Shown piece after piece: positions 1-11,455 of a stretch of DNA of 64,000 nt. The position numbers were made by a program, and so were the translations under genes. The notes under the pieces are model-generated. The model did no database searches, was not told the DNA's origin, and saw only the letters and a program-made list of their open reading frames with translations. The number at the start of each line of letters is the position of its first letter. Position 1 is the first letter of the stretch. Origin of the DNA: Cardinalis cardinalis (lineage: Eukaryota > Chordata > Aves > Passeriformes > Cardinalidae); NCBI GenBank assembly GCA_014549065.1, contig JACDOX010000085.1, positions 1,720,396 to 1,784,395 on the forward strand, written 5' to 3'.

Positions 1-980
1 TCATTTTCAGAGAGCTGTTCCAGTCATCTTGACTTCTTCTATTTTGTTTTAACATGTCACATTAACATGTTGATGTTTTATTGAAATACGGCTGCCCTAA
101 AATGTGCAAAGATAGAAGCAAGGCTTCTGTATAGACAGAATATACAGCACCACAGCAAGTATCACATGCAGAAATTCCAGCAGTACTGAAAAGGTTTTAA
201 TGAATCTGCCCTCCTTGGCTTCCCTGTGTGTTCCTCACGTTCAGTAATCTCTTTAATCAGTATTTCATANGACATGGCAACAAAGGACAGGTTTTCTTTT
301 TCTTAGCCAGCTTCTTTTTTGTTTTGATTTGGTTTTGTTCAAATAACACAATAGGAAAGGAAAACTTCAATTTTCCAGGATGCTTTTTTTCACTCTTTAA
401 AATCAGTGGATGTCTGTATAGTTCTTTCCTGTCTGGATAAGTCTTGATGCCATCAACTACTCCACTATTGCTCCAAGAACACTAACAGCAGAAAGAAAAT
501 AGAAACCACTACATAAAGCAGCTTGCCAAGAAACGAGGGTATTTTAGTTTCTCTTTGCACTGGCCACACTGATGGAGCAACAAATTCTGTTGGAAGACAT
601 CTGATGAGAAGGAATAAAACCATACATAGAAAGGCAAAGAGCAGGAAAAAAATCTAGAGAAGAGNGAATGACTAAGACTCCTAATTTCATACATATTTAA
701 GCCCTGGTTATGCATGGCTGTGTTATCCAGAGAGCAGCTTACCTGTGTGATGAATGCAGACAACCCAAAGCTGCCAGGGCACACACAGTACTGTGAGAAT
801 GAGACCAAAATAATTCCAGGCTAAATTTTATCTCAGAACAGTGTACTTATCCAGCATGGAAATCAATGGAATAAACGTTCCAATATTTCCATGTAGTCAG
901 TCAATGCATTTCTAAACTGAACAGGAGATGCAGCAGTTCTGCCTTTATTAGTCACACACGAGAAAGAAGTGCTTTGACAT
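1..980. other. Intergenic stretch, no gene recognised
   Basis: AT-rich sequence with no open frame that resembles a known protein and no splice-bounded exon I can defend. It may hold the 3' flank of a gene outside the window, but no clear terminal exon or poly(A) context was seen. Confidence 0.5.
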
Positions 981-984
981 GATA

Positions 985-1330
985 ATCAGTGGTTTGCTGG
1001 AAATAGCCATGTTCAAGACAGAGGATGAGGAAAATAAGCAGCAGAATTCAGTCCCTGGACTCCATGAGACAGACTCTGATTTATTCAAAGATCCAGTGGG
1101 CAGGATCCCATGGGAGGCAGCTCTGAAGGGCAAAGGAGCTCAGGAAATCTGGCAGCAGGTCTTTAAGGACAACCTCCTCCAATCACACAAACCGTTCCTC
1201 CTGAATACACAGTAAAACAAGTAGATCTATCATGAGACTGGCCTGGCTAAACAGAAAGCTTATGACAGCACTCCAGTGCAAAAAAGAANTGCGAGAAGTA
1301 AAATCAGGGATAGTCTTCAAAGAAGGAACC
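985..1330 (+). mobile_element. CR1 LINE fragment, ORF2 endonuclease-RT linker region (decayed)
   Basis: An open stretch from about 979 to 1215 translates to a segment containing GRIPWEAALKGKGAQEIW followed by FKDNLLQ. This is typical of the region between the endonuclease and reverse transcriptase of avian CR1 ORF2. Just downstream (about 1231-1305) another frame reads RLAWLNRKL...ALQCKK, like the CR1 segment that follows. The copy is frameshifted and cannot be functional. Identification is by remembered family pattern; a repeat-library alignment would set the limits. Confidence 0.65.
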
Positions 1331-1439
1331 TAAGAAACACGCTCATTTTTTCATAAACATGATGGTGTGCTTGGGGATAACTAGATGGGTAACCACTGTT
1401 CAGATAACAGGACTTGGAGGGCACAGATAATGGCTTGTA

Positions 1440-1810
1440 CTCCACCTGAAGGCCAGTAACAAAACGGAGTACTGTTGATATTTATCCAGGACTATGTTCT
1501 ATTTAGTATCTCTAACAGTGACCTGAGGTATGGTCATATCAAGNTCGCAGGGGGCATCAAACTGGGGACCAACCATTACCCGCATGAACAGAGAGACCTA
1601 GATAGGCTGGAAAGACTCGGCAACACAAACCCGCCAATACTTAAAAAAGGCANATACAAATCTGCATTTGGGAAGGAGCAGCCCCTTGCGGCAACACAGC
1701 TTAAGAAATGACTGGCTGGGGAACAGCTCTCTGGAAAGCGCCAGGAGCACAGCAGGCTAAACACAAGCCACCCCTGGAAGCAAAGTGGGCCAGCAGCACC
1801 NGGGGCTGGA
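1440..1810 (+). mobile_element. CR1 LINE fragment, 3' part of ORF2 (decayed)
   Basis: The sequence follows the order of the CR1 reverse transcriptase 3' half: a 'ggccagtaac' stretch, then 'gacctgaggtatgg', 'gggcatcaaactgggg', 'agagacctagataggctgg' and 'aagaaatgactggctgggg'. These correspond to the well known CR1 region that encodes the end of the RT domain. It has the same orientation as the fragment at 985-1330 and is probably the same insertion with an internal loss of ORF2 sequence. It contains frameshifts and single Ns. Confidence 0.6.
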
Positions 1811-1976
1811 CNAGGAGAGCACCATCAATAAATCAAGGCGAGTCCGACTAAACGTTTTTCACTGTGAGAACACGGTGGCTACGACTCCGATCAATCCGGC
1901 TTGACCTCCGGCTGCCCGTGGTGCCGAAGCGAGATGGACTGACGGCCTCTAGCACTCTGCTCCAAGCTCGGTTAGC

Positions 1977-2222
1977 NNNNNNNNNNNNNNNNNNNNNNNN
2001 NNNNNNNNNNNNNNNNNNNNNNNNNNNNNNNNNNNNNNNNNNNNNNNNNNNNNNNNNNNNNNNNNNNNNNNNNNNNNNNNNNNNNNNNNNNNNNNNNNNN
2101 NNNNNNNNNNNNNNNNNNNNNNNNNNNNNNNNNNNNNNNNNNNNNNNNNNNNNNNNNNNNNNNNNNNNNNNNNNNNNNNNNNNNNNNNNNNNNNNNNNNN
2201 NNNNNNNNNNNNNNNNNNNNNN
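1977..2222. other. Assembly gap (246 N)
   Basis: An unbroken run of N just upstream of the RSL1D1 start codon. The sequence on the right side is extremely GC-rich, so the gap probably reflects a hard-to-sequence CpG island. Open frames that cross it are artefacts. Confidence 0.95.
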
Positions 2223-2411
2223 GCCCGCCCCAGCCCGGGCTCGCAGCTGCAGCCGTGCGCAGGGGAGGAAAGCACGGAGCGCACGGCCCGCCCCGCCCCG
2301 CCCCGGCCCGGCCCGGCCCGGAAGCGCAGCGTTCGGGTGCACCGCCCCGGAAAGCGGCGCGCACGCAGGCGCGGAGGCCGCACGTGGCGGGAGCGGTGTC
2401 CCCGTAACGCC
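2223..2411 (+). promoter_or_regulatory. RSL1D1: RSL1D1 CpG-island promoter
   Basis: GC-rich and CpG-rich DNA directly before the RSL1D1 ATG. It has repeated GC-box-like 'ccccgcccc' and 'ggcccggcccgg' runs and an ETS/GABP-type core CCGGAAG at 2318-2324. It also has a degenerate NRF1-like stretch (gcgcgcacgcaggcgc, about 2358). No TATA box is visible. This is typical of a housekeeping promoter with dispersed starts. The 5' part is lost in the gap. Confidence 0.6.
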
Positions 2412-5400
2412 ATGGCGAGCGGGAGGAACCCGTTGGACCGCGCCCAGGTATGTGGGACCGGCGCGCCCAGGGGCTGCGGGGAGCAGGGCCGGCGGGAGCG
2501 CGGCCGGGCCGGGTTTGAGCCGCGGCTGCTGCCGCTGTGGTGCCGTTGCAGGTGAAGAAGGCGGTGGAGGCTCTCTTGGCTTTCTCCAGAAGCAAGGCAA
2601 AGGGAGACGCGCTGCTCCTCAACGAGAGCGAGAGCGTTCATCTCCTGGTGACGGTGTGGAAGGTCCCGCAGGTGGCAAAGCTCATCAGAATGTAAGACAC
2701 TGATATCCGGCCGCATGCTTACAGGGGTTGCTCGTGTCCTTTGGCTTGGGAAAGAACATTTTGCAGATTCTGAGCTCAGGGGGTCTCACTGCCACGGCCG
2801 TGTCCTGGGAGCTTCTATGCCATGACTAAGAACTGCCGGGTCAGAAGCTGCTTTACTCCTNCTTTTGCTATAACTGGGAGCTGGGCTGTAGCAGCTTTTT
2901 GCATGCAGGATGCTGGTTCTGTAGGTTGCCAGTTACAGGGTATGTGCCTTTCAGTCCTTAAGCTTTTGAAAATATCTAGATTTTATCTATTTCTATATCT
3001 AGAAAATATCTAGAATCATCTTTGTCTTGACCCACCACCACCAAATCATTAGTAATACTTCTTCCTTCTTTTGATAACCAAACCTGAATATGAATTAGAA
3101 GTCTCTTTTTAGACTGTAGCTGCACTACATTGAGAAAGTTTCCATCCGTTTATCAGGGCCACGGTGTTATAAGGTTTTTTCTAATGCCTGGATGCAGCCA
3201 TGGCATGAAGGGAAGAGCATGGAGGGTCCTCCTCCTAGGAACCGTGTGGTAAGGGCTGCTGGCAGGATAGAAGATTCCACTTTGTGTCTGACTGGAGCTG
3301 TGGTGTTGTATGGTTTCACTTTTAGAGTTCTGTATGCTTATCAACTGTAGGTTCTACTGAGAATATTTAGTAGTTAACAAAGTGTAAATATAGGCAGATT
3401 GTTAAAGGGGACTGATCTCCAGTGTAGTCCTAGTTCTGGGGAAAACTTCTTTCTCTTATTAGATATTTTTTATTCATCTCATATTCTCATTGTAGACCAC
3501 TGCCCCATGGCATTCGACCAGAAACAGCTGATGTTTGCCTGTTCACAAAGGATGAACCAAATTTATCAGCAGAACAGACTGAAAATCTGTACAAGAAGCT
3601 TTTACTCCGGAATGGGATCAGAAGTATTAGCCGGGTAAGGGTGGTCCTTGTTGGTATAATACAGTACTGCCATNTCTTTCCTTTTATACCACCAAAAAGA
3701 ATACAAATAGTTGTTCTTTTCTGCTGTTTAATGTTCTAATTCTCATTCACATACTCTAGTAAGATTTTTCTGACTACTCAAACTGTGGTGTTTCTAAAAG
3801 GCAAAGTTTACTCAGAATAATTTCTTCAGTTTGAAACAGGATTTTTAGTAATCAGATACAATTTCTAGATAAATGTTCAATATTTAGTTTGTGTTACCAA
3901 CTGGGAGAACTCACAATGTTTGATTGTTTATGCCACTAGCAATAAAACTGTATAACAACTTGTTATATTTAACCTTGATTTGGATGTTATTAATGTATGC
4001 AAGTTCTGTTTTGTGATGTGCAGTTACTATGCAAGAAATCCATATTTTTTGATTCTTTAAAACAATAGGAAATGGATACTTTTTTATTGTCTTCAGCNTT
4101 CTAAAAGAATGCACTGTGATGGACTATCAGTTATGCAGCTTTAATCCGTGCAGTTCTGAGAAGCATTTCAGGTTGCATTTTCAGCAGCAGGGGCTGAACT
4201 CGTGCTTGTGTTGCAGATCATCTCCTACAAAACCCTCAAAAAGGAGTATAAAATGTTTGAAGCCAAGCGGCGCCTCCTGAACAGTTTTGATCTCTTTCTG
4301 TCTGATGACCGAATTAGAAGGCTCTTGCCCTCACATCTGGGAAAACACTTCTATGAGAAGAAAAAGTAGGTCTTTAAACTTTAGAAATCCATTCTTGCAT
4401 TATCTTTTATGTCAGATATCTTCTTAGTAATGGAGGAATTGGTTTTCTTTTGGGTTTTCTAATTGTTTCCTTTTTTTTACCCCTCTCCCTTTCTGTTTTA
4501 GGGCACCTTTATCTGTAAACCTGAAAGCCAAAGATCTTGCCAAGGAACTAGAAAAACATATCCAAGGGACTACACTCCCAGTTAACAACAAAGGGTGCTG
4601 TTAGTAAGTACAAATGGANTAATACGTCACTTGAAGGATGGTTCTATCTTAACTGTAGGAATTTTAAGTGAGTTATTTTTATTCCTTTAGTATGTGAAAA
4701 AAAGATGTTAAGGGTCACCATTGCAAATGGGGGGATTTTGAACCTTTACCTGTATAGTTAAATTAGTAGTTCTACTTAAGTTTTACTGTGAAGTTGAGGA
4801 GTTTTGTTTCTTTTTCCTTTTACCTAAGGAATTTCTAGGCACCTGTCACTGTCAAAGCGCTCATACAGTCATAGTTTTAATCTAATTTAATAATATTTTT
4901 CTATTTCCAAAATATTCTAGTCTCATAAGATTTTTTTTTCATGTACTGTGTATCTGAAATGATCCGAATTGGTAGTAATGCTTTGTAATGTAAGGCAGAA
5001 GTTGCATATCCAAACATGGAAAGATGAATACAGGTGAATCCCTTCTAACTGTTATCACAAAAGATTTCTGCAATAGTCATCCTTCCTTTATGATAATTGC
5101 AGATAAGTGGGCTTTTTTGCATTTCTGGGTATGCCTAAACTAAACAAGTGACTTGAAATAAGTTTGTTTGCCCATATATAATTATTATTCATTTCTTTTT
5201 CCAGTACAACACGCATAGGTCACACTGGGATGAAAGTGGATGAGATAGTTGAGAATATCATTGCAGCAGCAAAAGTGATTGGTGACAAGTTACCAAAGGT
5301 ACTGCTGATTGACTGCATTACAGACAAATAGGTTCATACTTCAGCCTTATTTTCACATAATATACTGGTTTTGTTTTTGCAGAAATGGAAAAATGTAAAA

Positions 5401-7012
5401 ATTCTTCACCTCAAAACACTTAAATCGGTTGCACTCCCAATATTCACTGCGGATATCTCCAACCTGGATGAGCTTGACAAACAGCCATCTCTCAAGAAAA
5501 ATGAAGTAAAGGTAACCAGAATTTCTTCAAACTTTGCATAAATTAAATCTGTACATTTAGTTGTAGTTCTTAGTTTTCCTTCTATGCATTGTTATTTTGG
5601 GTTTAAATGCATTAGCCACTGCTCCCAGGTTTTTGTGGCTAAAACCAGTCAGACACTCCTCAGTGCTTCAAATACTCAGCAATAATAATGAAATTATGGC
5701 CACTCCCTTACAGGTTTTAAAGCAAACTAAAAATAAATTATTTCTAGACCTAAACTCAAGGGACTTGAGATTCATTCTTGGAGCTTTGCTTCTGTTGTTT
5801 ATCCNTATTTGCCTTCTGAAAGTACACTCATTAANGTATTTGTGGATTCACATTATGCATCTGGTTTTTGTTGGTTAATCTGTGGCATCTGAATAGTTCT
5901 CAATNTCATATATTTATGTATATAGAGGGGCCTCATACTTGTTAAAAAATAATAATTGGCTATGCCTTTGTACTGACTTCTGTTTATACTCATTTGTCTG
6001 AAATTAAATTGGGACCGTGAATATTCAACTTAGGGACTGTAAGGTTGACATTACTGTAGTTGTGAGCTACTTAAATAAACTTCTGCATGTAATGCATTTT
6101 TTCATGTTTTACATATATGGCTGATTAGTCCAGGTCTGTTGAATAAAAGTCTTTAATGTTGCTACACCATCTATTTAGAAATGGCATGGGTATTTGTCTG
6201 AGATGTACTTCTGATTAATTCTAGAAGATAAAACCCAAGAAAGTGAAGAAGACAGCTAAAAAACTGAAGTCAAGTCAAGTCACTGTGAAAACAGAAAGTA
6301 AAGCTGCTGCTGGTACCCAGGAGCCTGTGATAAAAGAAAAGATAGAAATGGTCCAAGAACCAGGTGATTGTGATGACGAAGAAATTCCACAACTGGTGCC
6401 TATACAAACAACAAACTCAGCTGACCTGAAGGTAATTGTTGAATAATATTAAGAAACCTGCATTTCAGTTAAAACTAAAGATTTTGAACTGTTTCATTTG
6501 TTCATTGCTGCTTAGGAACAGTATGTGTTAGCACNCTTCAAAACTAGGGCGCAGTTCAGTTGAAAGTATTTGTCATTTGTAATGGTTTTCACTGATCCTT
6601 CTTCCTTGAAAACCGGAAATATGTTTCTTGGGTGGAATGGTNATTGTTTTGTTTGTGTTAAATACAGAAAATGGGACCAAATTCAGAAAAAGGTGACAAT
6701 CTGGGCAAGAAAACCAAAACACCTCTTGGTAAGAGAAAGAAAACATCTCAAGTGGTGGATACTCCAAAATCAAAACCTGAGGTTACAGAAGAGTGTGCAA
6801 ACTTGGAGACGCCATCAAAAGAGAAAAAAGCCAAGCAGGTCAGTAAGCCAAAGGAAGCAATAAAAGAAAAAGACATGAAAAAGGCTCCAAAAAAACCTGA
6901 AGCAAAGTCTTTTGCAACACCCAAAGCAGGCAAGTCACTACAGTCAGCCAGGAAATCTTCAAAACCACGGAAGCAGACACCCAAGAAGGTGCGCGTGCCG
7001 CAGTCAGCATGA
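2412..7012 (+). CDS. RSL1D1: RSL1D1, ribosomal L1 domain-containing protein 1 (9 exons)
   Basis: Coding exons: 2412-2447, 2552-2691, 3496-3634, 4217-4365, 4502-4603, 5205-5298, 5383-5511, 6225-6431, 6668-7012. All have GT-AG borders and the joined frame is open for 446 residues (the human protein is somewhat longer). The start is ATG with a good Kozak context (gccATGg). Residues about 12-263 form the ribosomal L1-like domain, with LLLNESESV, the IRIGHTGM-like block in exon 6 (here TTRIGHTGM) and ...LKTLKKEYK-type segments. Residues 264-446 are a Lys-rich, low-complexity tail with the EIPQLVPI motif shared with mammalian RSL1D1 and a KKPEAKSFATPK block near the end. Known family role: a nucleolar protein (CSIG) linked to ribosome biogenesis and cell senescence, also reported to affect PTEN/p27 output. 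No defect was seen; one frame is used throughout. Confidence 0.95.
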
Positions 7013-7283
7013 ACGTTGTCTGTTGTAACGTATTTTGTATCATCATTTTCAGTAAACAAATTTATTGATGAAGTAAAATACCTTCTTAGGAAATCTGATC
7101 CCAAGAGCTTTTTTTCTCCAAGGTCTGTAATGGTTCATTGGCTTCCTTCTAATTTACAAGCTGGTACAGATAAACTCCCTGTCTTAATGATCCCATCACC
7201 TTTTATGTTTTGCTGGCCCAAACCAGAAACACTCAAATTTTTCAAGTGTCAAAAGGAAGGGAAAAAAGACTGAGAAATATTTT

Positions 7284-7289
7284 AATAAA
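7284..7289 (+). terminator. RSL1D1: Candidate poly(A) signal of RSL1D1
   Basis: The hexamer AATAAA lies 270 bp after the RSL1D1 stop codon. It is the first canonical signal downstream, so a short 3' UTR is plausible. RNA 3' end data would decide. Confidence 0.45.
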
Positions 7290-8690
7290 TGCTGTCTTTC
7301 TGAAGCAAGAAGCATGTCTGCCAAGAGCAGCAATCTGGATGTGCTTTTAAAGGTGAAAAAACTGCTACAGTTTTTTAAAAAATTGTTCAATATAATAAGG
7401 ACAGGTTGACAGTGATTGGTGTTACTGCAGATATCTAAGTTAGCAGCCTGATACCAAGCCCCACATGTAATTTTTAGCTGTTTTTCAGTTTTTACCTAGG
7501 GTATTCATGAGTTAAAAAGGCCCAAAGAATTTTGCTTTAATCGTATATATATATTTTACAACATCAAGCAAAATCTTACCTTCAGTTTTGGTCTTTATTT
7601 CTGCTACCAGAACAGTTGAGACTATTCCTGCATGATGCTCACAGAACTGTTTTCTTCCATCTGAAAGCCAAAGGCTGTGTGAATTCCAATTGTGCCAGCC
7701 AAGTGAACTTGTCCNGTTAAGGCATGAAAAATACATACTTCAGGACTGAAAGGTGATATATTTGAAATTTTACACAACTGCCCAGTTGTTCTCTGTATGA
7801 TAATTTGTCTGTCCTTTGCAGAATGAGAATATGAGGCAGATTTGTGTTGAAAAGTCCTAGTGGTAAAAACTCAAAATAGNAAAAAGGTGGTAAGAGACAA
7901 GATTAATCAATAGGAGGTAACCAGCCTACTTTGTCATTCAAAAAACTACCACATCTCCTTTTTATCCTCATATCAAGATATTGGCTACCTAGAAAGAAAG
8001 TGGGTGCTAAATAAGAATATGAAAATATTCTGCTTGATCTGTGGTGTCAACTTTTTTTAACCCTTTTGCAACCCTGACTTTTTTTAACTTTTCAACTATT
8101 TTGTGAATCAAAAGCTATGACAGTAATCCCAGTAAACCAATAGCACTCACTGTCACTGGAAGAGTATTAGCAGTATCATTTAATGCACACTGTTTCCANT
8201 AAAATGTGGAAGGTACTCATTCTGTTAGGCCTGGTCATAGTTCCTGTTGTCTTGATATTTCTAGTTACTGGAACAGTGGCTTATCCATCATTAAGTAAGN
8301 TGTTAGATATAAGGCCCTTGTACAAGCAGTAACAGGAGATCCTATATCTAAATACAGTTCTTGTGCTTGAGGACTTGGGAGTGTAAAAAGATATGTATCA
8401 AGTCATTAATACAAAGGCAAACTGAAATGTGTGTCTTGCCTTTTATATAAATGTTGTACTTACTGAATTTTACGTCCTGCATTGACAACTTGTTTCCTGT
8501 TTGTCAACCTGAACTTGTATTCCAGCTGCTCTTTTTAAGCCTCGTTGGGCACAGCTAAAAGAGTCTATGTGCATTTGCAGATGCACATTGTAACTGTCCT
8601 GCAAATCTCTGCTGTNTGCGACCAGCTTGCCTCCCTTGCAAGTGCAGAGATCAACGAAGTGGATGTTCATCCGCGGACCACTTTTCTGAA
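7290..8690. other. Intergenic, no gene seen
   Basis: AT-rich DNA between RSL1D1 and the TMEM238-type gene. Only short open frames without recognisable similarity. Distal RSL1D1 3' UTR could extend into it. Confidence 0.5.
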
Positions 8691-8699
8691 GTGCCTCCC

Positions 8700-9110
8700 T
8701 TCTGGGGTGCCTGAGGAGGCACTGCCTCGGCTGGGCGGGCCCAGCCGTGTCGGGCTCACCTGCGAGCGGTAGCGAGCACTACTCGCAGAGAGGCCTCAGC
8801 TCCCGAGGCTACGGATCCGGTCGCTACGGATCAGCCTTCGAGCCGCACCGCGGCGGGCAGGGGGCTCGGGGGGCTCTGAGGGCGGCGTGTGCCCGCCTTC
8901 GCCTTCCCNGCGCGCAGCTGCGGGGCGGAGGCGCGGCCCGGCCGAGCCCTCAGGTGTGTGGGGGCGCGGCCTTGGCGGCCCCTCAGCGCGGGGGGCGTGT
9001 CCCGCACCTGCCCGGGTGGGAGGGCGCGGCCCGGCCCTGCCCTCAGGTGGGCGCNGCCCTCGCCTCCCCTCAGGTGCTCGCGGCCCGAGGCGGCGGTGGC
9101 GCCGCTCCCG
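8700..9110 (+). promoter_or_regulatory. CpG island upstream of the TMEM238-family gene
   Basis: GC content rises sharply near 8700 and CpG pairs become dense. A 'cctcaggtg' core recurs near 8948, 9042 and 9068 within similar 'gcggcc'-containing surroundings, an imperfect tandem arrangement. No TATA box was seen. The island runs into the coding exon. Confidence 0.55.
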
Positions 9111-9500
9111 ATGGCGGCCCCGGGCGGGCTGGGCCGCTGCGTGGCCGCCTTCTGGCTGGCGCTGGCCTTCGANGCGGTGGGGCTGGCGGTGCTGCTGGCG
9201 GGCGTGTTCGCCGACGTGTTCTTCTCCGACCTGCTCATCTACGCGGGCGGTATCGGCATCTTCCTCAGCCTGGTCTGGTGGGTGTTCTGGTACGCGGGCA
9301 ACCTGGAGGTGCCGCCCGAGGAGCTGCGGGACGACGTGGGGCTGCCGGCGCCCAAGGGCCGCGGGGACACGCTGCTGCGGCGGCTGGTGAACGGCTTCAG
9401 CCTCCGCCTCACGGCCGCGCTCGCCCCCGCCCGCCCCGCCGAGCTGGAGCTGCAGCGCGCCGGGGGCGCCCGCGGCCGCCACGCCGAGCCCGGCAGGTGA
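9111..9500 (+). CDS. TMEM238-family small two-pass membrane protein (single exon)
   Basis: Encodes 129 residues. Two hydrophobic segments are clear: about residues 10-32 (VAAFWLALAF...VGLAVLLAGVF) and 38-61 (LLIYAGGIGIFLSLVWWVFW). The second is followed by YAGN and an acidic stretch, VPPEELRDDVGLP. The GRLG/GLGRC-type N-terminus, the LLxYxGxxxxxLSLxWWxxWYxGN pattern and the length class match the TMEM238/TMEM238L family (DUF4633) as I remember it; the molecular function is unknown. ATG 9111 was chosen because the protein starts as family members do, although the frame is open further 5'. Residue 21 is ambiguous (GAN, Asp or Glu). A poly(A) signal at 9635 supports a one-exon gene, but the stop lies inside a good splice donor (see findings). 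Which paralogue this is cannot be settled here. Confidence 0.8.
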   Translation: MAAPGGLGRCVAAFWLALAFXAVGLAVLLAGVFADVFFSDLLIYAGGIGIFLSLVWWVFWYAGNLEVPPEELRDDVGLPAPKGRGDTLLRRLVNGFSLRLTAALAPARPAELELQRAGGARGRHAEPGR

Positions 9501-9634
9501 GAGAGAGCGGGACGGGAGCGCGGNACGGGACAGCGAGGGGAGAACCGCTGCGAGCTCTGACTTCGGCCAGAGCTCGGGAGAGCTGTCCTGCCCGAAATTC
9601 GCTGTAACACCTGCTGGCAGCTGACGCTTTTTAA

Positions 9635-9640
9635 AATAAA
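9635..9640 (+). terminator. Candidate poly(A) signal of the TMEM238-family gene
   Basis: AATAAA 135 bp after the TGA stop, at the point where the CpG island fades into ordinary AT-rich DNA. Confidence 0.5.
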
Positions 9641-10901
9641 AGTAGTAGGGAATCTTTCTCAGCTCAGGTGGTAAAAAACCGAGTGGGGAATATTGCACAG
9701 GTGGGATTAGGCGGGGAAGACACTTCCTGTCGCCGTCTAAGAACGGAACGGGCGAGCAGGAGCGGAGCTCGGGGAGGGTGGTGGGGCTGGCATGCGGAGC
9801 TGCTGCCAGAGAACAGCACGGGAGCCGTGCAGCTCTGAACTCGTCCTCACAACAACCAAATGCTGCCAGAAATGGCATTAACCACCACCACACACGAGCT
9901 CTTGGGAGGGGAAGCCCCCTCGTTAGCACCATGAAATGTTGCTTTATTGGAGAACAAGAAAGGTGAAATGCTGACTTGGATTTAACTTGGTGGCAGAGCT
10001 GTAGGTAAGAGGTTGAAACTCANAAATGCAATCATCAGTTAAACTGTTTGTCTTGAACCTCAGTCATCTAGAAAAGATGTGATAATACCTGATGTGTAAA
10101 GGAAGTGTCTTGATCCTGTTTCAAAGCATGGTTGAAGAACATGAAGCTTTTCAATACACCCTAGTATGTTCATTTAGGAAGAAGGCATGCTTAATGCCTT
10201 AAAAATGTTGGGGGGGGGGAAAGTCAAGCCTTCACTTCACTATATAAAATCCTCTGTTAAAGGAACTGTAAACACAGCTTTGTACTGTTTAAACCGTTCA
10301 AAGATTCTAAACATCTCGCTGTTCAGATTCACTATGTACAAGATCAGCTTTTTGTGCTTCTCCTTGAAACTAAATTCTGAAGACACTGTTGATTTACAGA
10401 AAAGTTCATGTGAAAATCGTCTTCTTTCATGAGAGCTANGAAATTTTTATTGCGAGAAAGTTTTAACAGTAGGGAGATTGAGTATAGATAATTATTTCTT
10501 AATAGAGAACTTGTAGGAGGCAAGAAATAATAGCAGCAACACAACTTTCAAAGATTGTTACTGCTCTTTAGTTGATTATTAACTACACCTGCAATTACAA
10601 AACAGGCTGTTGAAAGTGAGCCATTCTATTTTCATACCTTTTTGTTCTGAAATGGGTCTAAAATTGGCAGGTCCCTATTTGCNGGGGAAGATTTGCATTT
10701 ATAAATGACTATACAGAACTATTCCATGGCAATTGCAAGTATTGAGCTCAGTGGATAATCTGCTATCTCTGTAGATGCAATGTGTGTACGTGGATATGTA
10801 TTCTGTTTTCATGAACTCCTAGTAGTGAAAGTTATCCACTATTTTCAAATATTTCAAGTCTTATTCCTGACTGTAATTAGATTTATACGTCCTATAGGGA
10901 C

Positions 10902-10918
10902 AAATAAATAAATAAATA
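10902..10918. repeat. (AAAT)n microsatellite
   Basis: Four consecutive AAAT-type units, readable directly. Confidence 0.8.
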
Positions 10919-11274
10919 GTGATTTAATACAAAATATCCCAGCAGCTTCTATTGCTACAGTAAACAAACTCCAGTAATGGTAATTCAGAAGGAACCAAAA
11001 CGGGGTATACAGTTATGTTACATATTGAAACATAAACTCTATGATTTTACTTGCAAGGTGAAACAAAGGATAACCAATAGTTTCACCTTGAAAGATAATT
11101 TAGAGTTCCTTTTTGAAGTAAGTTCACCTAAANTATCTTAGAACTTCTTGTAAACAACTGTCTGAATCAGATCTTTCCTTGCTGATAGACCAAATCCTCT
11201 CCCCATCAGGAGATATTTATGAACATAGCCAAACGGGTTAAACATGTTTGGGCAGATATTGTCTGCACGAGGAG

Positions 11275-11455
11275 GAAAAAAACCACCACCACACACACAC
11301 ACACACATTCAGAAAGGGAAAAACAACCAAAAAACCCCAAACAAACATACAAAAAACTCCAAAACCATCACATGCACAAAAAATTCCTCCCCTCAAAAAA
11401 ACCCCCAAACAAAAAAAACCAAGCCACCAAAAATGAAAACAAACCCCAAATGTCC
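11275..11455. repeat. A/C-rich low-complexity tract with (CA)n
   Basis: A (CA)8-9 run at about 11290-11307 is followed by some 140 bp composed almost only of A and C on the + strand (short blocks of AAAACC, AAACCCC and similar). Open frames across it (His-Thr and Lys/Pro-rich) are products of the simple sequence. Confidence 0.75.

Noticed and set aside
1848..2716. Open frames crossing the N gap on both strands
   Set aside because: They depend on 246 unknown bases; the region is the RSL1D1 promoter and first intron.
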